A stretch of 64,000 bases of DNA from Mycobacterium sp. SM1 (GTDB lineage Bacteria; Actinomycetota; Actinomycetes; Mycobacteriales; Mycobacteriaceae). How positions within the stretch are numbered: the stretch's first letter is position 1; each line of letters begins with the position of its first letter. The notes beneath the pieces were generated by a model, which was given only the letters and a program-made list of their open reading frames with translations, made no database searches and was not told where the DNA came from. The stretch is from contig NZ_JAFLNH010000006.1 in assembly GCF_018361265.1 (NCBI RefSeq), forward strand, positions 1 to 64,000. Direction: 5' to 3'. The translations under genes were made by a program, and so were the position numbers. Positions 8,841 through 17,829 of the stretch are shown in pieces.

Positions 8841-11800
8841 TCATCCCTGAACCAACCGCATCGTAGTCCGCAGCACTGATTTCGTGCTTTCCGTCAACCG
8901 CTTGAGCCCCAGCACGTCGAGCACCGCGCGAAACAGATCCTCCTCCGCAACGACTTCATCGTCGGGCCAGAACTCGGCCAGGTGGTGCGCAAGTTCGGCG
9001 GGCGGCACCATGTCGAGGGAGCGCGGCCCCAGCTCCCGGGGTAGCACATCGGGCTGAGAAGCTATCCGGAAAGTCCGTGAATTCAACCCGGCTTCGTTCA
9101 GCGGGTTGCTTGACAGAATGAGTGCTCGCCGCTCGGCGACCGAGAGAGCACGGTTGAGCTGGCGTGCGATCTGACGTCCCACCCGCTGCCCGCCGTACGC
9201 CTCACGGTATGCCTGATGAACTCTGCGTCCCAGCACCGGTCCCTCGACTTCGACAATGCGTACCACGTTGGCGACAATCTCGTTCAACTGGCTCGCAGCG
9301 ACCGGCGGTAGTTGTTCAGTAAACGCCATATACCGCTGCAGCAACGATGAGCCCACTAGGTTCGTAGCGATCTCATCGTCATCAGCGGCGCGGTGACGCC
9401 CTCCGGATTGGCCATACGATGCTGCAACAGACACGTCCTCGACCGCCTCTTCCAGCTCCGACTCCGCGTCAAACGCGCGGTGTCGACCGCCCCCACTCAT
9501 CGGTACCACCGCGGTGCGGTACGACTCGGGAACGTCCACAGTGACCTGCCCTGACAACAATGATTCCGACTGTGCGGCAATACCTTCGAGGCGGTCGGCG
9601 GTGTCCAGCGAGCGGTTGTCCGCTGCAAGTCCGGACAATTCCTGAGCCGGTTCGTCTGTCACAGCCGTCTCGTCTTCTCCGGACTCGCTGTCGACAGGAG
9701 TCGCGGTCCAATCCGCGGGTCGAATGTCCAGCTCGTCGAGCCGTTGCCATAGTTTCGCCAAAGTTCCCGCCATATCGGTGTAGAACATCGACTCCCGGAT
9801 GCGGAAAAACCTCCAGCCGCACCGTTCGAGCTCACGCTGACGGGCCAGATCCGCCTCGTAGGCTGCCGGGCCATGCCAGAAGTCACCGTCGCACTCGACG
9901 GCAAGCCGACCCCGGGCGCCGTCGATCACCAAGTCGATTTTGTAGCCCATCGCCTCGTGCTGCGCGTGCACGGTGTAACCCCGGTCGACGATGCGGTTGT
10001 ACACCCGCTGCTCGAAAAGAGAGTCAAACGGCGGTACCACCACATCTTCTGGTACGGACCCGAGCGTCAGTTCCCCTGTGTCGGCATGCGCGCGGTTGAC
10101 GACGCCGTAGCAGTAGTCGAGCAGTTGCCTCCGCATGTCTTCCTTGTTGGTCAAGGGTTCGCGTGGCATCGAGTGATACACCCACATCTGATCCTTGGCG
10201 CGTGAGGCGGCGACATTGAACCGCTGCACATACTGGTCACCCGTCAACGCGGTGATCCGCCTGTCTTCCTGTGGCGCTTTCACCATCGATAGGAACATAA
10301 CGTCGCGCTCGGAACCCTGAAAGTCCGCTGCGTCACCGCACCGAAGGTCGCGCGCTTTCCATTCCTCGTGCGGAATAGTGTCTTGCAACTTGCTCTGGAT
10401 CAGCCTGGCTTGTTCTTTGCCCAGCAGCGAGATCACACCGAAGGTCTTGCCGTCGTACTTTGGCTCGGCGATGCATTTTGTGATCTGCTCGACGATCGCC
10501 TCAGCCTCGACCGGGTTGGTCTTGTTGTCCGCCTCGTAACCGTCGGGCAAGTAGACGACCTTGATCGGATCGAGCCGCTCGGCGCCGAACTGTCGTACCG
10601 GAACCAGTCGAATTCCTTCTGGCTCATAAGCAATTCGATTCGAAAAGCCGATGATCTCGGGCACGCAGCGGCGATGCTCGGTCAACGTGATGCGCCCGCC
10701 GAAACGCATGTTCGCCTCATCGAAATAACTGCGCGTGGGGTCTTGCCACGAAGCCCGGTAGGTGTCATTGGCCAGATACAGATTGGCCAGGTCACGCAGT
10801 TGCTGCTGGTCGACGCCGACCGCCGAAGGCGAAACCTGTTTGTCGTCTCCGATCACGACGAGCTTGGGTGCCAGGTATTGCAGGAAGGTGGCCTCCAAAC
10901 CGGCCTGCGACGCCTCGTCGACAATGACGACGTCGAACAAATTCGGTCGCACGCGGATCTGCTCGGCGATCCGGTAGAGAGGCATGATCCACACCGGAAC
11001 CGACGGACGGCACCGATCCATCGCCTCGGTGATTTCGGCACGTTTCTTGGCGGCGTACTTGCCGGTGCCCTTCCCCAGCGAGGCCACCAGTTGCGCGTAC
11101 TGGGTCAGGTTGGCGCGGGCACGGCCTGTGAGACGACCGGGCGCAACGGCGTGACCCCATGCCCGCTCGGCGGCCAGATGCTCCACCTCGCTTCGGATCT
11201 GCTGCTCGATTCCGTTAAGTTGCATCTCGAGCGCATTGATGTCCTCGACGTCTCGGCCCATGACCCAACGCCTTGTCATTTCCCAACGCCATGCGTCGCC
11301 GTAGCACGGCAACCTGCCGTCCCAGTCCGCTGCTGTCGGGTCGGCGATGATCGCCCTCGCCAGTCGCGGCGCAGACGCCTCCAAACATGCTTGGATTCGC
11401 CCACGTTCTGCAATGGCGTCCGCAACATGGTGCAGATGGACAAGCCGATCGTGAGCTTCCGCATAGGAATTCGTATCTCGGCTGCGCACCGCATCGAGCA
11501 GCGAAGAAACGACCTGCGGGGGGTTCGGCCACCTGGCTTCCTCGTTCAAATAGTCGGCCAGCGCATCGATCGGCGCCGATGAAGTGTCCGCTTGGTCGGC
11601 AGCTGCGGCTGCCTCAACCAATTCAGCGTAGCGCCTAATCTCGTCGAGGTCGATCCAGTCGGGCACCGGCAGGTCGTTGGCCTCGAACCAGGACCGCTCC
11701 GCCTCGAGCCGCTCCCCCAGCGCCAGCACTTTGTCGAGCTGCGCCAGCTCGGTGCGGTGCCAGTGCAACTTCTCGGCAAGGGTGTCCTCGTCCGGGATTT

Positions 11801-14186
11801 GGACCGAGGACGGCCACGCCTGATCCAACGCTGTGATTATCCGGTTGGCCTCCACCCAGTCGATGAAAGCCTCAAGTCTTTCACTAGTGACTGGCGGCAG
11901 CCCATTGATCTTCACATTTGAGAAGAACGGCTGGGCCAACTTGACCGTCTTGGGACTGAACGCACCGATCTTCGGTGAGCCATCCGGAAGTGTCTTGATC
12001 TTGCCGCCCGAATCGAGGTATGTCAGAATCGATTTCGCGACATGCTGATACACTCTGTGGTCACCAGCGGACACATCGACCGATGTTGTCGGTCCGATTC
12101 GAAAGATAAGTGCCTCGACCTGGTGGGTCAGCGACCTGATCTGCGCGGAGCGAGCCTTCCAGCTCTGATGGCGACCGCTGCGGACGTCGCGCAAGGCCTC
12201 GTTCATCCAGGGTTCTTTGCGACGTTCCAACGCGCCGGCTTGTTCGGTGAGTTCAGCAACTCTGTGGCGCAATTCGTCTCGGACTTTCGACGCAAGCGAT
12301 CTGACAAACTCGAATGACTGATGTGACAACAGGTTGCTGTACCGCTCCTTACGGGCAATCGCCTGCTGCTCGGCGGCGACCAAGGCGGCGAAGTCGTGAG
12401 GCTGCACCACTGACTCCAAGGCCGGCAAGCGACGCGTTGCCTCGGTCTCGTTCTCTGCCACGTCGCGGTTCAGCAGCACGTTTCGCCACCACACGATCTC
12501 GTCCGAAGAAACGCTGGTGCCCTCGTCGTTCGGATCGACTTCGAACTCACAAATCCATGCGAACCGCGGTTCCTGCTGAAGGTTGCGGTAGGCGATCGCG
12601 GCGAGGGTGCCCTCTTCGGGCCCGTCGCTGCGCGGCTCGACCTCCTCGCGACGGATCGCGATCAGTTTCTTATACGCCTCGGCACGCTGCCGCCTTAGGA
12701 CGTCGATGTTCGCGAGGTGCCGGTCGATGGCCTGTCGGGAAACGTCCGGGTCAAACTGGTCAGCACGCTGGGAGATACTGTCGACCGCGGTACGCAATTC
12801 GGCCATCTCCGAACGCGATTGGCCGATCACCGAAACCGCCAGTGCACGTATCTCGCGTGGCAGTTTGTCACGCACCTCGTGCAATGCCCTGTCGGTTTGT
12901 GCGGTGATCAGCACCCGCTTGCCCTGGGCGAGCAGGTGGCAGACCAGCGCGGCGGCCGTGTGGGTCTTGCCGGTGCCCGGCGGCCCTTGCACCACCGTCT
13001 GGGCGCTGCGATCGACACGCTCGATGATCCGGCGCTGCACATCGTTGACCGCCAGCGGGAGAAAGTCCTCCTCGTCGACCGTGACGATGGCGCCAGGAGT
13101 GGGGGTGTAGTCCGATTCGGGCTGGCGATCCGGGTCGATCAACGGCAGCACACCGCTGGGGACTTCTCCGGTGGCCTGGATGTGATTGACGATCTGCTCG
13201 TAGATCTGCACCAACCCGCGGTTGGTGCGGCGCCGGAGGATCAGCGCCGGGGCGAACGCGCCGCGTGGTGCCCGCCCGGTAGCGGGGACGAGTGCGTCTT
13301 CGTCGTACTCGGCGCGGGCGTCGAGGCAGTGGGTGAGGCGCCGGCAAATGTCCCCGATCGCGATTCTGTCGAGTAGGTGGCCTTCGAAATTCCGGGCCAG
13401 CTGTCGGATCTCGTCGATCTTGGCGAGGTTGGGGATGAGCCCCGGGTCGAGCATGTCGAGCTCGATCGACACGTTTTCCGGTGAGGGCACCTGGCACACG
13501 GTCAACGTGCCCGTTTTCTCGTCGAACGTGACGGAGACCGAGGCGGTCACGAGGTGACGTGTCACCTGCTCGTGCCCGTCGGGCTGCCACGTCAGGCACC
13601 CGACGCCGAGGACGAGTTCGAACTCTTCGGTGTGGCCGACCGACGTGAGGTGGATAGCGAAGAGCTCCTTGTACAGGTCCCTCACAACGCGGTCGCGGCT
13701 CTCCCGCTCCGCCCACGACCGCCAATCGAGGAGCCATTCGTCGAAGGTAGCGGCCACGTCCGGCACTTCGGCGAGTTCGCTCCGTCGGCGCTCGGCGTTC
13801 TGCTCCTTAGCCTCGCTCACCCCGGTGTCAGTGACGGGGCGAGGCTCCTCGACGTAGATCACCTCCCGAAGGGAGGGTTCTCTACTCAAGTCGTCGATTG
13901 GGCCCTCGACCCATGGTATGAGATCTGACGCGATCGGCGGCGGGTCCGACTTGGGTACTCGGTCCACTTCGAGCAGAGGATTGGGCAACTCCAGGTTTGC
14001 CATTCGGTGCGCGGATCGTACTGCCAAATGGTCGGGGATGTCGGCGAACCACACCACCTTTTCGAAGCTGTCTACGGTGTATACCCTCGGCACGAGCAAC
14101 TGCTGCGTTCTGCGCAGGAACGTAAATAGATTGATTGCTTTCCGGACCAGACTTTCCCTGTCGGAATCGTTTTCGGTCATGTCCAT
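8841..14186 (-). CDS. Giant SF1 helicase fused to a Vsr/DUF559-like endonuclease
   Basis: Single protein of 1,781 residues. Residues 1-390 form an N-terminal region reminiscent of DUF4011-type helicase proteins. An SF1 (UPF1-like) helicase follows, with Walker A GPPGTGKT at 401-408, a long helical insertion at about 470-1060, Walker B VDEAS at 1089-1093, motif III GDDKQ at 1113-1117, and motif VI NVAASRAKDQ near 1324. Residues about 1385-1490 form a PD-(D/E)XK nuclease of the DUF559/Vsr-like kind: E1392 (SLFEQRVY), D1418 (YKIDLVI), E1431 and D1433 (AVECDGDFWHG), then FFRIRE. The C-terminus (about 1640-1780) resembles the DUF3320 winged-helix module. This order is known from bacterial helicase-nuclease fusions often found in defence islands. 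DNA processing or anti-phage defence is inference. The frame is intact, unlike most neighbours. Confidence 0.88.
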   Translation of the reverse strand: MDMTENDSDRESLVRKAINLFTFLRRTQQLLVPRVYTVDSFEKVVWFADIPDHLAVRSAHRMANLELPNPLLEVDRVPKSDPPPIASDLIPWVEGPIDDLSREPSLREVIYVEEPRPVTDTGVSEAKEQNAERRRSELAEVPDVAATFDEWLLDWRSWAERESRDRVVRDLYKELFAIHLTSVGHTEEFELVLGVGCLTWQPDGHEQVTRHLVTASVSVTFDEKTGTLTVCQVPSPENVSIELDMLDPGLIPNLAKIDEIRQLARNFEGHLLDRIAIGDICRRLTHCLDARAEYDEDALVPATGRAPRGAFAPALILRRRTNRGLVQIYEQIVNHIQATGEVPSGVLPLIDPDRQPESDYTPTPGAIVTVDEEDFLPLAVNDVQRRIIERVDRSAQTVVQGPPGTGKTHTAAALVCHLLAQGKRVLITAQTDRALHEVRDKLPREIRALAVSVIGQSRSEMAELRTAVDSISQRADQFDPDVSRQAIDRHLANIDVLRRQRAEAYKKLIAIRREEVEPRSDGPEEGTLAAIAYRNLQQEPRFAWICEFEVDPNDEGTSVSSDEIVWWRNVLLNRDVAENETEATRRLPALESVVQPHDFAALVAAEQQAIARKERYSNLLSHQSFEFVRSLASKVRDELRHRVAELTEQAGALERRKEPWMNEALRDVRSGRHQSWKARSAQIRSLTHQVEALIFRIGPTTSVDVSAGDHRVYQHVAKSILTYLDSGGKIKTLPDGSPKIGAFSPKTVKLAQPFFSNVKINGLPPVTSERLEAFIDWVEANRIITALDQAWPSSVQIPDEDTLAEKLHWHRTELAQLDKVLALGERLEAERSWFEANDLPVPDWIDLDEIRRYAELVEAAAAADQADTSSAPIDALADYLNEEARWPNPPQVVSSLLDAVRSRDTNSYAEAHDRLVHLHHVADAIAERGRIQACLEASAPRLARAIIADPTAADWDGRLPCYGDAWRWEMTRRWVMGRDVEDINALEMQLNGIEQQIRSEVEHLAAERAWGHAVAPGRLTGRARANLTQYAQLVASLGKGTGKYAAKKRAEITEAMDRCRPSVPVWIMPLYRIAEQIRVRPNLFDVVIVDEASQAGLEATFLQYLAPKLVVIGDDKQVSPSAVGVDQQQLRDLANLYLANDTYRASWQDPTRSYFDEANMRFGGRITLTEHRRCVPEIIGFSNRIAYEPEGIRLVPVRQFGAERLDPIKVVYLPDGYEADNKTNPVEAEAIVEQITKCIAEPKYDGKTFGVISLLGKEQARLIQSKLQDTIPHEEWKARDLRCGDAADFQGSERDVMFLSMVKAPQEDRRITALTGDQYVQRFNVAASRAKDQMWVYHSMPREPLTNKEDMRRQLLDYCYGVVNRAHADTGELTLGSVPEDVVVPPFDSLFEQRVYNRIVDRGYTVHAQHEAMGYKIDLVIDGARGRLAVECDGDFWHGPAAYEADLARQRELERCGWRFFRIRESMFYTDMAGTLAKLWQRLDELDIRPADWTATPVDSESGEDETAVTDEPAQELSGLAADNRSLDTADRLEGIAAQSESLLSGQVTVDVPESYRTAVVPMSGGGRHRAFDAESELEEAVEDVSVAASYGQSGGRHRAADDDEIATNLVGSSLLQRYMAFTEQLPPVAASQLNEIVANVVRIVEVEGPVLGRRVHQAYREAYGGQRVGRQIARQLNRALSVAERRALILSSNPLNEAGLNSRTFRIASQPDVLPRELGPRSLDMVPPAELAHHLAEFWPDDEVVAEEDLFRAVLDVLGLKRLTESTKSVLRTTMRLVQG

Positions 14187-14500
14187 CGCTTCCCCAAGAT
14201 CTGCTCATAAGGCGCTCCGCCAAACGGAATCGTAGTTTTACTCACCGTCGACTGTGGCTTCATTGTGGCGCATAGGGCTGACATCGCCGCGCCGTACCTC
14301 GATTTTCTGGGCGTCGTAGATGGCCGCTGGGCCCAGATTGACCACTGAGAAGCGCAGGGTGGCGGCTGAACACCAATGCGCCCGCCCTGACCTCCTCGAC
14401 TGCCATCCGAAGGGTCACGCGATCGAGCGAACCCTGACGCCATGAGTCTGGGCGTGGCCTCAGGCAAACCGGGCTACCACGGCCCTGTGTGACAGGGTTT
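14187..14500. other. Short intergenic region between helicase gene and IS3 element
   Basis: About 310 bp upstream of the helicase gene, with no supportable gene. It must contain the helicase promoter, but no clear motif is visible. Confidence 0.5.
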
Positions 14501-14565
14501 GGTGAGACAGCAGCAGTAGCCGATTATCACTACAGGGCGAGACAGGATCACCGTTTTCGGTGACT

Positions 14566-14994
14566 ATGACGATCGCGTCCCTGGAAGGGTGCGCTGATAC
14601 TGATCAAGTGGGCAGTACACCGGATCCGGGCGCGCGGGCACGGCGGCGCACGTTCACCGCCGAGTACAAGGCCCGTGTCCTCGATGAGTACGACGCGCTG
14701 CCGACCGGTTCGTCCGAGCGTGGTGCGTTGCTGCGCCGCGAAGGCCTGTATAGCTCGCACATCGCCGAATGGCGCAAGGCCCGTGCTGCCGGTGCCCGAG
14801 ACGGGCTGACGCCGAAGAGTAAGTCCAAACGCACCGCTGAGCAGGTCGAGTTGGAGAAGCTGCGGCGACGCACCAAGCAACTGCAGGCCGAGCTGGACCG
14901 GACCAAGCTAGCCTTGGAGATCACGGGAAAAGCGCACGCGCTCTTGGAGATGCTCTCCGAGAGCGTGGATTTCGAGCCGAAGTCGAAGCCGTGA
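14566..14994 (+). CDS. IS3-family transposase OrfA
   Basis: DNA-binding subunit of about 142 residues. It has an N-terminal helix-turn-helix of the IS3 OrfA type (RRRTFTAEYKARVLDEYDAL, ALLRREGLYSSHIAEWRKAR), followed by a leucine-zipper-like coiled coil (EQVELEKLRRRTKQLQAELDR...). Its stop overlaps the orfB start in GTGA, an arrangement for coupled translation or frameshifting to make OrfAB. The ATG at 14566 is preferred over a GTG two codons upstream. Confidence 0.85.
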   Translation: MTIASLEGCADTDQVGSTPDPGARARRRTFTAEYKARVLDEYDALPTGSSERGALLRREGLYSSHIAEWRKARAAGARDGLTPKSKSKRTAEQVELEKLRRRTKQLQAELDRTKLALEITGKAHALLEMLSESVDFEPKSKP

Positions 14995-16000
14995 TCGGCG
15001 AGCATCTACCCGACTTGGAGGCGGCGACCAGCACCAAGCAGGCCTGTGAATTGCTGGGCGCATCACGGGCCATGCTGTATCGGCGCCGCAACCCAGCATC
15101 ACGGCCGGTGCCGCGGACTCGGTCCGAGCCGCCCAACAAGCTCACCGAGGCCGAACGCCAGCAGATCCTGACGGTGCTGCGCTCGGCCGAGTATTGCGAC
15201 CTGGCGCCGGCGCAGGTGTGGGCGCGCCTACTCGATGACGGCATCTATTTGTGCTCGATCCGCGCCATGTACCGGCTTTTGGCGATCGCTGGGGAGAATC
15301 GGGAGCGGCGCCGTCAGCGCACCCACCCGGCGCGCAAGAAACCCGAGCTGATCGCCACCGCGCCCAACCAGGTTTGGTCGTGGGATATAACGAAATTACA
15401 AGGGCCACAACGTGGCACCTTCTATCAACTGTATGTGATCATCGACATCTTCTCGCGCTAGGTCGTCGGTTGGACCGTTGCGGCCACCGAGACCGCTGAA
15501 CTGGCCAAGCAGTTCATCGACGACACCGTGGCCCACCACAGCATCGAGCCCGGCCAACTGGCTCTCCATGCTGATCGCGGCACCTCGATGACGTCCAAGC
15601 CGGTCGCCCAACTCCTGACCGACCTGGGCGTGGACCGCAGCCACAGCCGCCCGCATGTGTCCAACGACAACCCCTACTCGAAGGCCAATTTCAAGACCCT
15701 CAAGTACTGCCCGGCGTTCCCGGCCCGGTTCGGCTCGATCGAAGACGCCCGCACCTTCTGCAGCGCATTTTCGATTACTACAACCATCAACATCGACACA
15801 GCGGCGTCGCACCACACACCGCGGCGTCGGTCCACTACGGCACCGCAACCCAGATCCAGGCCCAACGCGCCGCCACATTCGACGCGGCCTATGCCGCCAA
15901 CCCCGCCAGGTTCCGGCGTCGCCGACCCACCCCACCGAAACTGCCAACCCTCGCCTGGATCAACCAACCAACCCCCGAAGCACTCATCAAATCCGCATAA
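14991..16000 (+). pseudogene. IS3-family transposase OrfB (nonsense plus frameshift)
   Basis: DDE integrase-type transposase. It reads intact through an HTH_21-like region (KQACELLGASRAMLYRRR) and the first catalytic Asp in VWSWDITKLQGP to YVIIDIFSR. There a TAG at 15462-15464 replaces the usual Tyr codon of the family sequence YVVGW. After the stop the same frame continues with the second Asp (ALHADRGTSMTSKPVAQLL) until about 15763, where one T appears lost from a T-run and the frame moves to FDYYNHQHRHSGVAPHT. The end is EALIKSA. With two lesions the element cannot move by itself. Confidence 0.88.
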
Positions 16001-16033
16001 GAAACTGTCTCACCGACCTTGACACGTTCCGCC

Positions 16034-16183
16034 AACCTGCTCGAGGCCCGCGTCGTCATCGGCGACTTCAAGCACGACCATAACCATCGGCATCGTCACT
16101 CGGCGCTGGGCTATCTGACCCCGGCCAAGTACGCTGCCCGATGCAGCCACACCCATCACCCCGTGGCCTGCGAGATCAACTGA
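16034..16183 (+). pseudogene. 3' fragment of another IS3-family transposase
   Basis: About 49 codons ending in TGA encode the C-terminus of an integrase-type transposase (NLLEARVVIGDFKHDHNHRHRHSALGYLTPAKYAARC...). The HRHSALGYLTPAxYA pattern contains the usual region just after the catalytic Glu. It belongs to a different IS3 subgroup from the adjacent element. No 5' part is present in the window. Confidence 0.8.
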
Positions 16184-16270
16184 AAACCGGTATCAACACA
16201 ACCTGGCTCCAAAACCGGGTGGACCGATTATCGGGGACCTGCCAGTAGCACAGGAAACAAGGGATCGAGA

Positions 16271-17317
16271 GTGGAGACGATTGCATTTTTCAACCACAAG
16301 GGTGGCGTCGGCAAGACAACGATGCTGTTCAACGCGGCGATCGAGATGTCCCGGCTTGGCATGCGGGTGTTGATGGTCGATCTCGATGCCCAGGCTAACC
16401 TGACCGCAATCAGCTTGTCCGACGAAACATTGGAGCGCTTATACACATCGACCGAGGCTAGCCAGACCGTCGCGGACGCCTTCAACCCTCTTGTCGGCGG
16501 CGCCGGCGATATCGTTGCCCCGATTCCCCATGCCGTTCGGGAGCAGGGTGTTTGGCTTGCTGCAGGCGACCTCCGATTGTCTGATTTCGAGGGCATCATG
16601 CCGGGCGCATGGACCGAGGCTTTAGCTGGGTTCGAGCGCGGTTTCCGCGTCACCAGCGCGCCGTACCGCCTGATTCAGGACCTCGGCGGATCGGTCCATG
16701 CTGATTATGCCTTTGTTGATCTCGGCCCGAATGTCGGCGCGCTAAACCGCGGCGTGCTTCTGGGCAGCGACTATCTGATTGTGCCGCTTGCCGCCGATCT
16801 GTTCTCGCTTCGAGCCCTACCGAGTGTTGGTGGCAGCTTGAAACGGTGGGTCGGCGAGTGGAGGACTGCGAGGGCCGTGCGCAGCGCATCTACGTTGCCC
16901 TTCCCAATTCCAGCTGGACTGCCCAAGGTTCTCGGCTATGTATCACAGCAGTTCAACATCTACCGCGGTGAAGCGACTATGGCCTTCTCGAACTGGATTG
17001 ATCAGATGCCGGAGGAAATCGAACGAGGGCTTCTTGCACCCCTCGCGCAATTCGAGGATGACAACGGCGCGACGCTCGCCGACCCAGCACAATCCGATGG
17101 TCCGGACCTTGGCGAACTGAAAAACTACCACAGCTTGGTGCCCCACGCTCAAGCGATGCGCCGGGCGATCTTCGAACTCGAAGCTGACGCGGTGATCCGC
17201 GGCAATCAGTTAACGCGCGCGCGGGAAAGCGAGGAGCATTTTCGGGCGCTTTGCGAGAACATCCTGGCACGCACCGGACAGCAGGCCCGGGCACCTGGGG
17301 CGTCGACAAAGTCATGA
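16271..17317 (+). CDS. ParA-family ATPase (orphan)
   Basis: ATPase of 348 residues of the ParA/MinD class, which dimerises on ATP and moves cargo or controls partners on DNA or membranes. The deviant Walker A KGGVGKTT spans residues 10-17 (METIAFFNHKGGVGKTT). Walker A-prime is LMVDLDAQANLTA, and YAFVDLGPNVGALN is the Walker B region. The C-terminal third (NIYRGEATMAFSNWID and beyond) is longer than in chromosomal ParA. The GTG at 16271 directly precedes the conserved start. No parB-like gene or parS cluster is adjacent. It lies between IS remnants, so it may come from a plasmid, a mobile island or a defence-type operon whose partner is lost. Confidence 0.85.
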   Translation: METIAFFNHKGGVGKTTMLFNAAIEMSRLGMRVLMVDLDAQANLTAISLSDETLERLYTSTEASQTVADAFNPLVGGAGDIVAPIPHAVREQGVWLAAGDLRLSDFEGIMPGAWTEALAGFERGFRVTSAPYRLIQDLGGSVHADYAFVDLGPNVGALNRGVLLGSDYLIVPLAADLFSLRALPSVGGSLKRWVGEWRTARAVRSASTLPFPIPAGLPKVLGYVSQQFNIYRGEATMAFSNWIDQMPEEIERGLLAPLAQFEDDNGATLADPAQSDGPDLGELKNYHSLVPHAQAMRRAIFELEADAVIRGNQLTRARESEEHFRALCENILARTGQQARAPGASTKS

Positions 17318-17393
17318 ATTGATGCTTAACCTGCGTTGTTGCTGATGTAACACGCGGGACCAGTGTGGTTACAGGACGGAGATAAAGCACTGG

Positions 17394-17828
17394 ATGATCA
17401 CCGTTTCCACACCAATCACACCTCAGGAAGCGCTGCCGTGTCCGCTGTGCCATCATCGCCACCACCTACCCCACACGGCTCGCCTACGGGACCGGCAGGT
17501 ATTCGAAGACGGTGTCTGGTCGGTGTACGACTACCAAATCCTCCGGGAAAAAGACGGCTTCGCGTTCGCTCAAGCGTGGGACGGCGGGCGCTACCTGGAG
17601 TTAGTGTTGCCGACCGACCACGAACCGGCACCGACTATCACCGACACCTCATTATTGGTCGAGCCGTCGCGTGCTGTCGCGCAACGCAAGCGCGAGGTCG
17701 AGGAACTCGGTGAGGAAGAAACGGACGGCAGAGGTCAAGTCGAGGCCGCCGGTCGCGTACCATCGTCTCCGCCGTCGGGGCCCGCACCCAAGAGCCGCTA
17801 CTTCGGCGTGCCGAACATTGGACCCTGA
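17394..17828 (+). CDS. Hypothetical protein with Cys/His-rich start
   Basis: Open frame of 144 residues, not recognised. The first half reads like a real protein with a possible metal site (PCPLCHHRHHLPH) followed by QVFEDGVWSVYDYQILREKDGFAFAQAWDGGRYLELVLP. The second half is Glu/Arg/Pro-rich and overlaps, on the other strand, the decayed 3' end of the helicase pseudogene. The gene may itself be truncated there. Confidence 0.4.
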   Translation: MITVSTPITPQEALPCPLCHHRHHLPHTARLRDRQVFEDGVWSVYDYQILREKDGFAFAQAWDGGRYLELVLPTDHEPAPTITDTSLLVEPSRAVAQRKREVEELGEEETDGRGQVEAAGRVPSSPPSGPAPKSRYFGVPNIGP

Positions 17829-17829
17829 G

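Larger units (their letters stand above)
14501..16014 (+). mobile_element. IS3-family element (1,514 bp), decayed
   Basis: Ends are the 10-bp inverted repeat GGTGAGACAG (14501-14510) and CTGTCTCACC (16005-16014). Inside are an intact orfA and an orfB with a nonsense and a frameshift mutation. No matching short direct repeat flanks the ends. On the right the element abuts the 3' end of a different IS3-type transposase, which suggests rearrangement or insertion into older IS debris. Confidence 0.85.
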
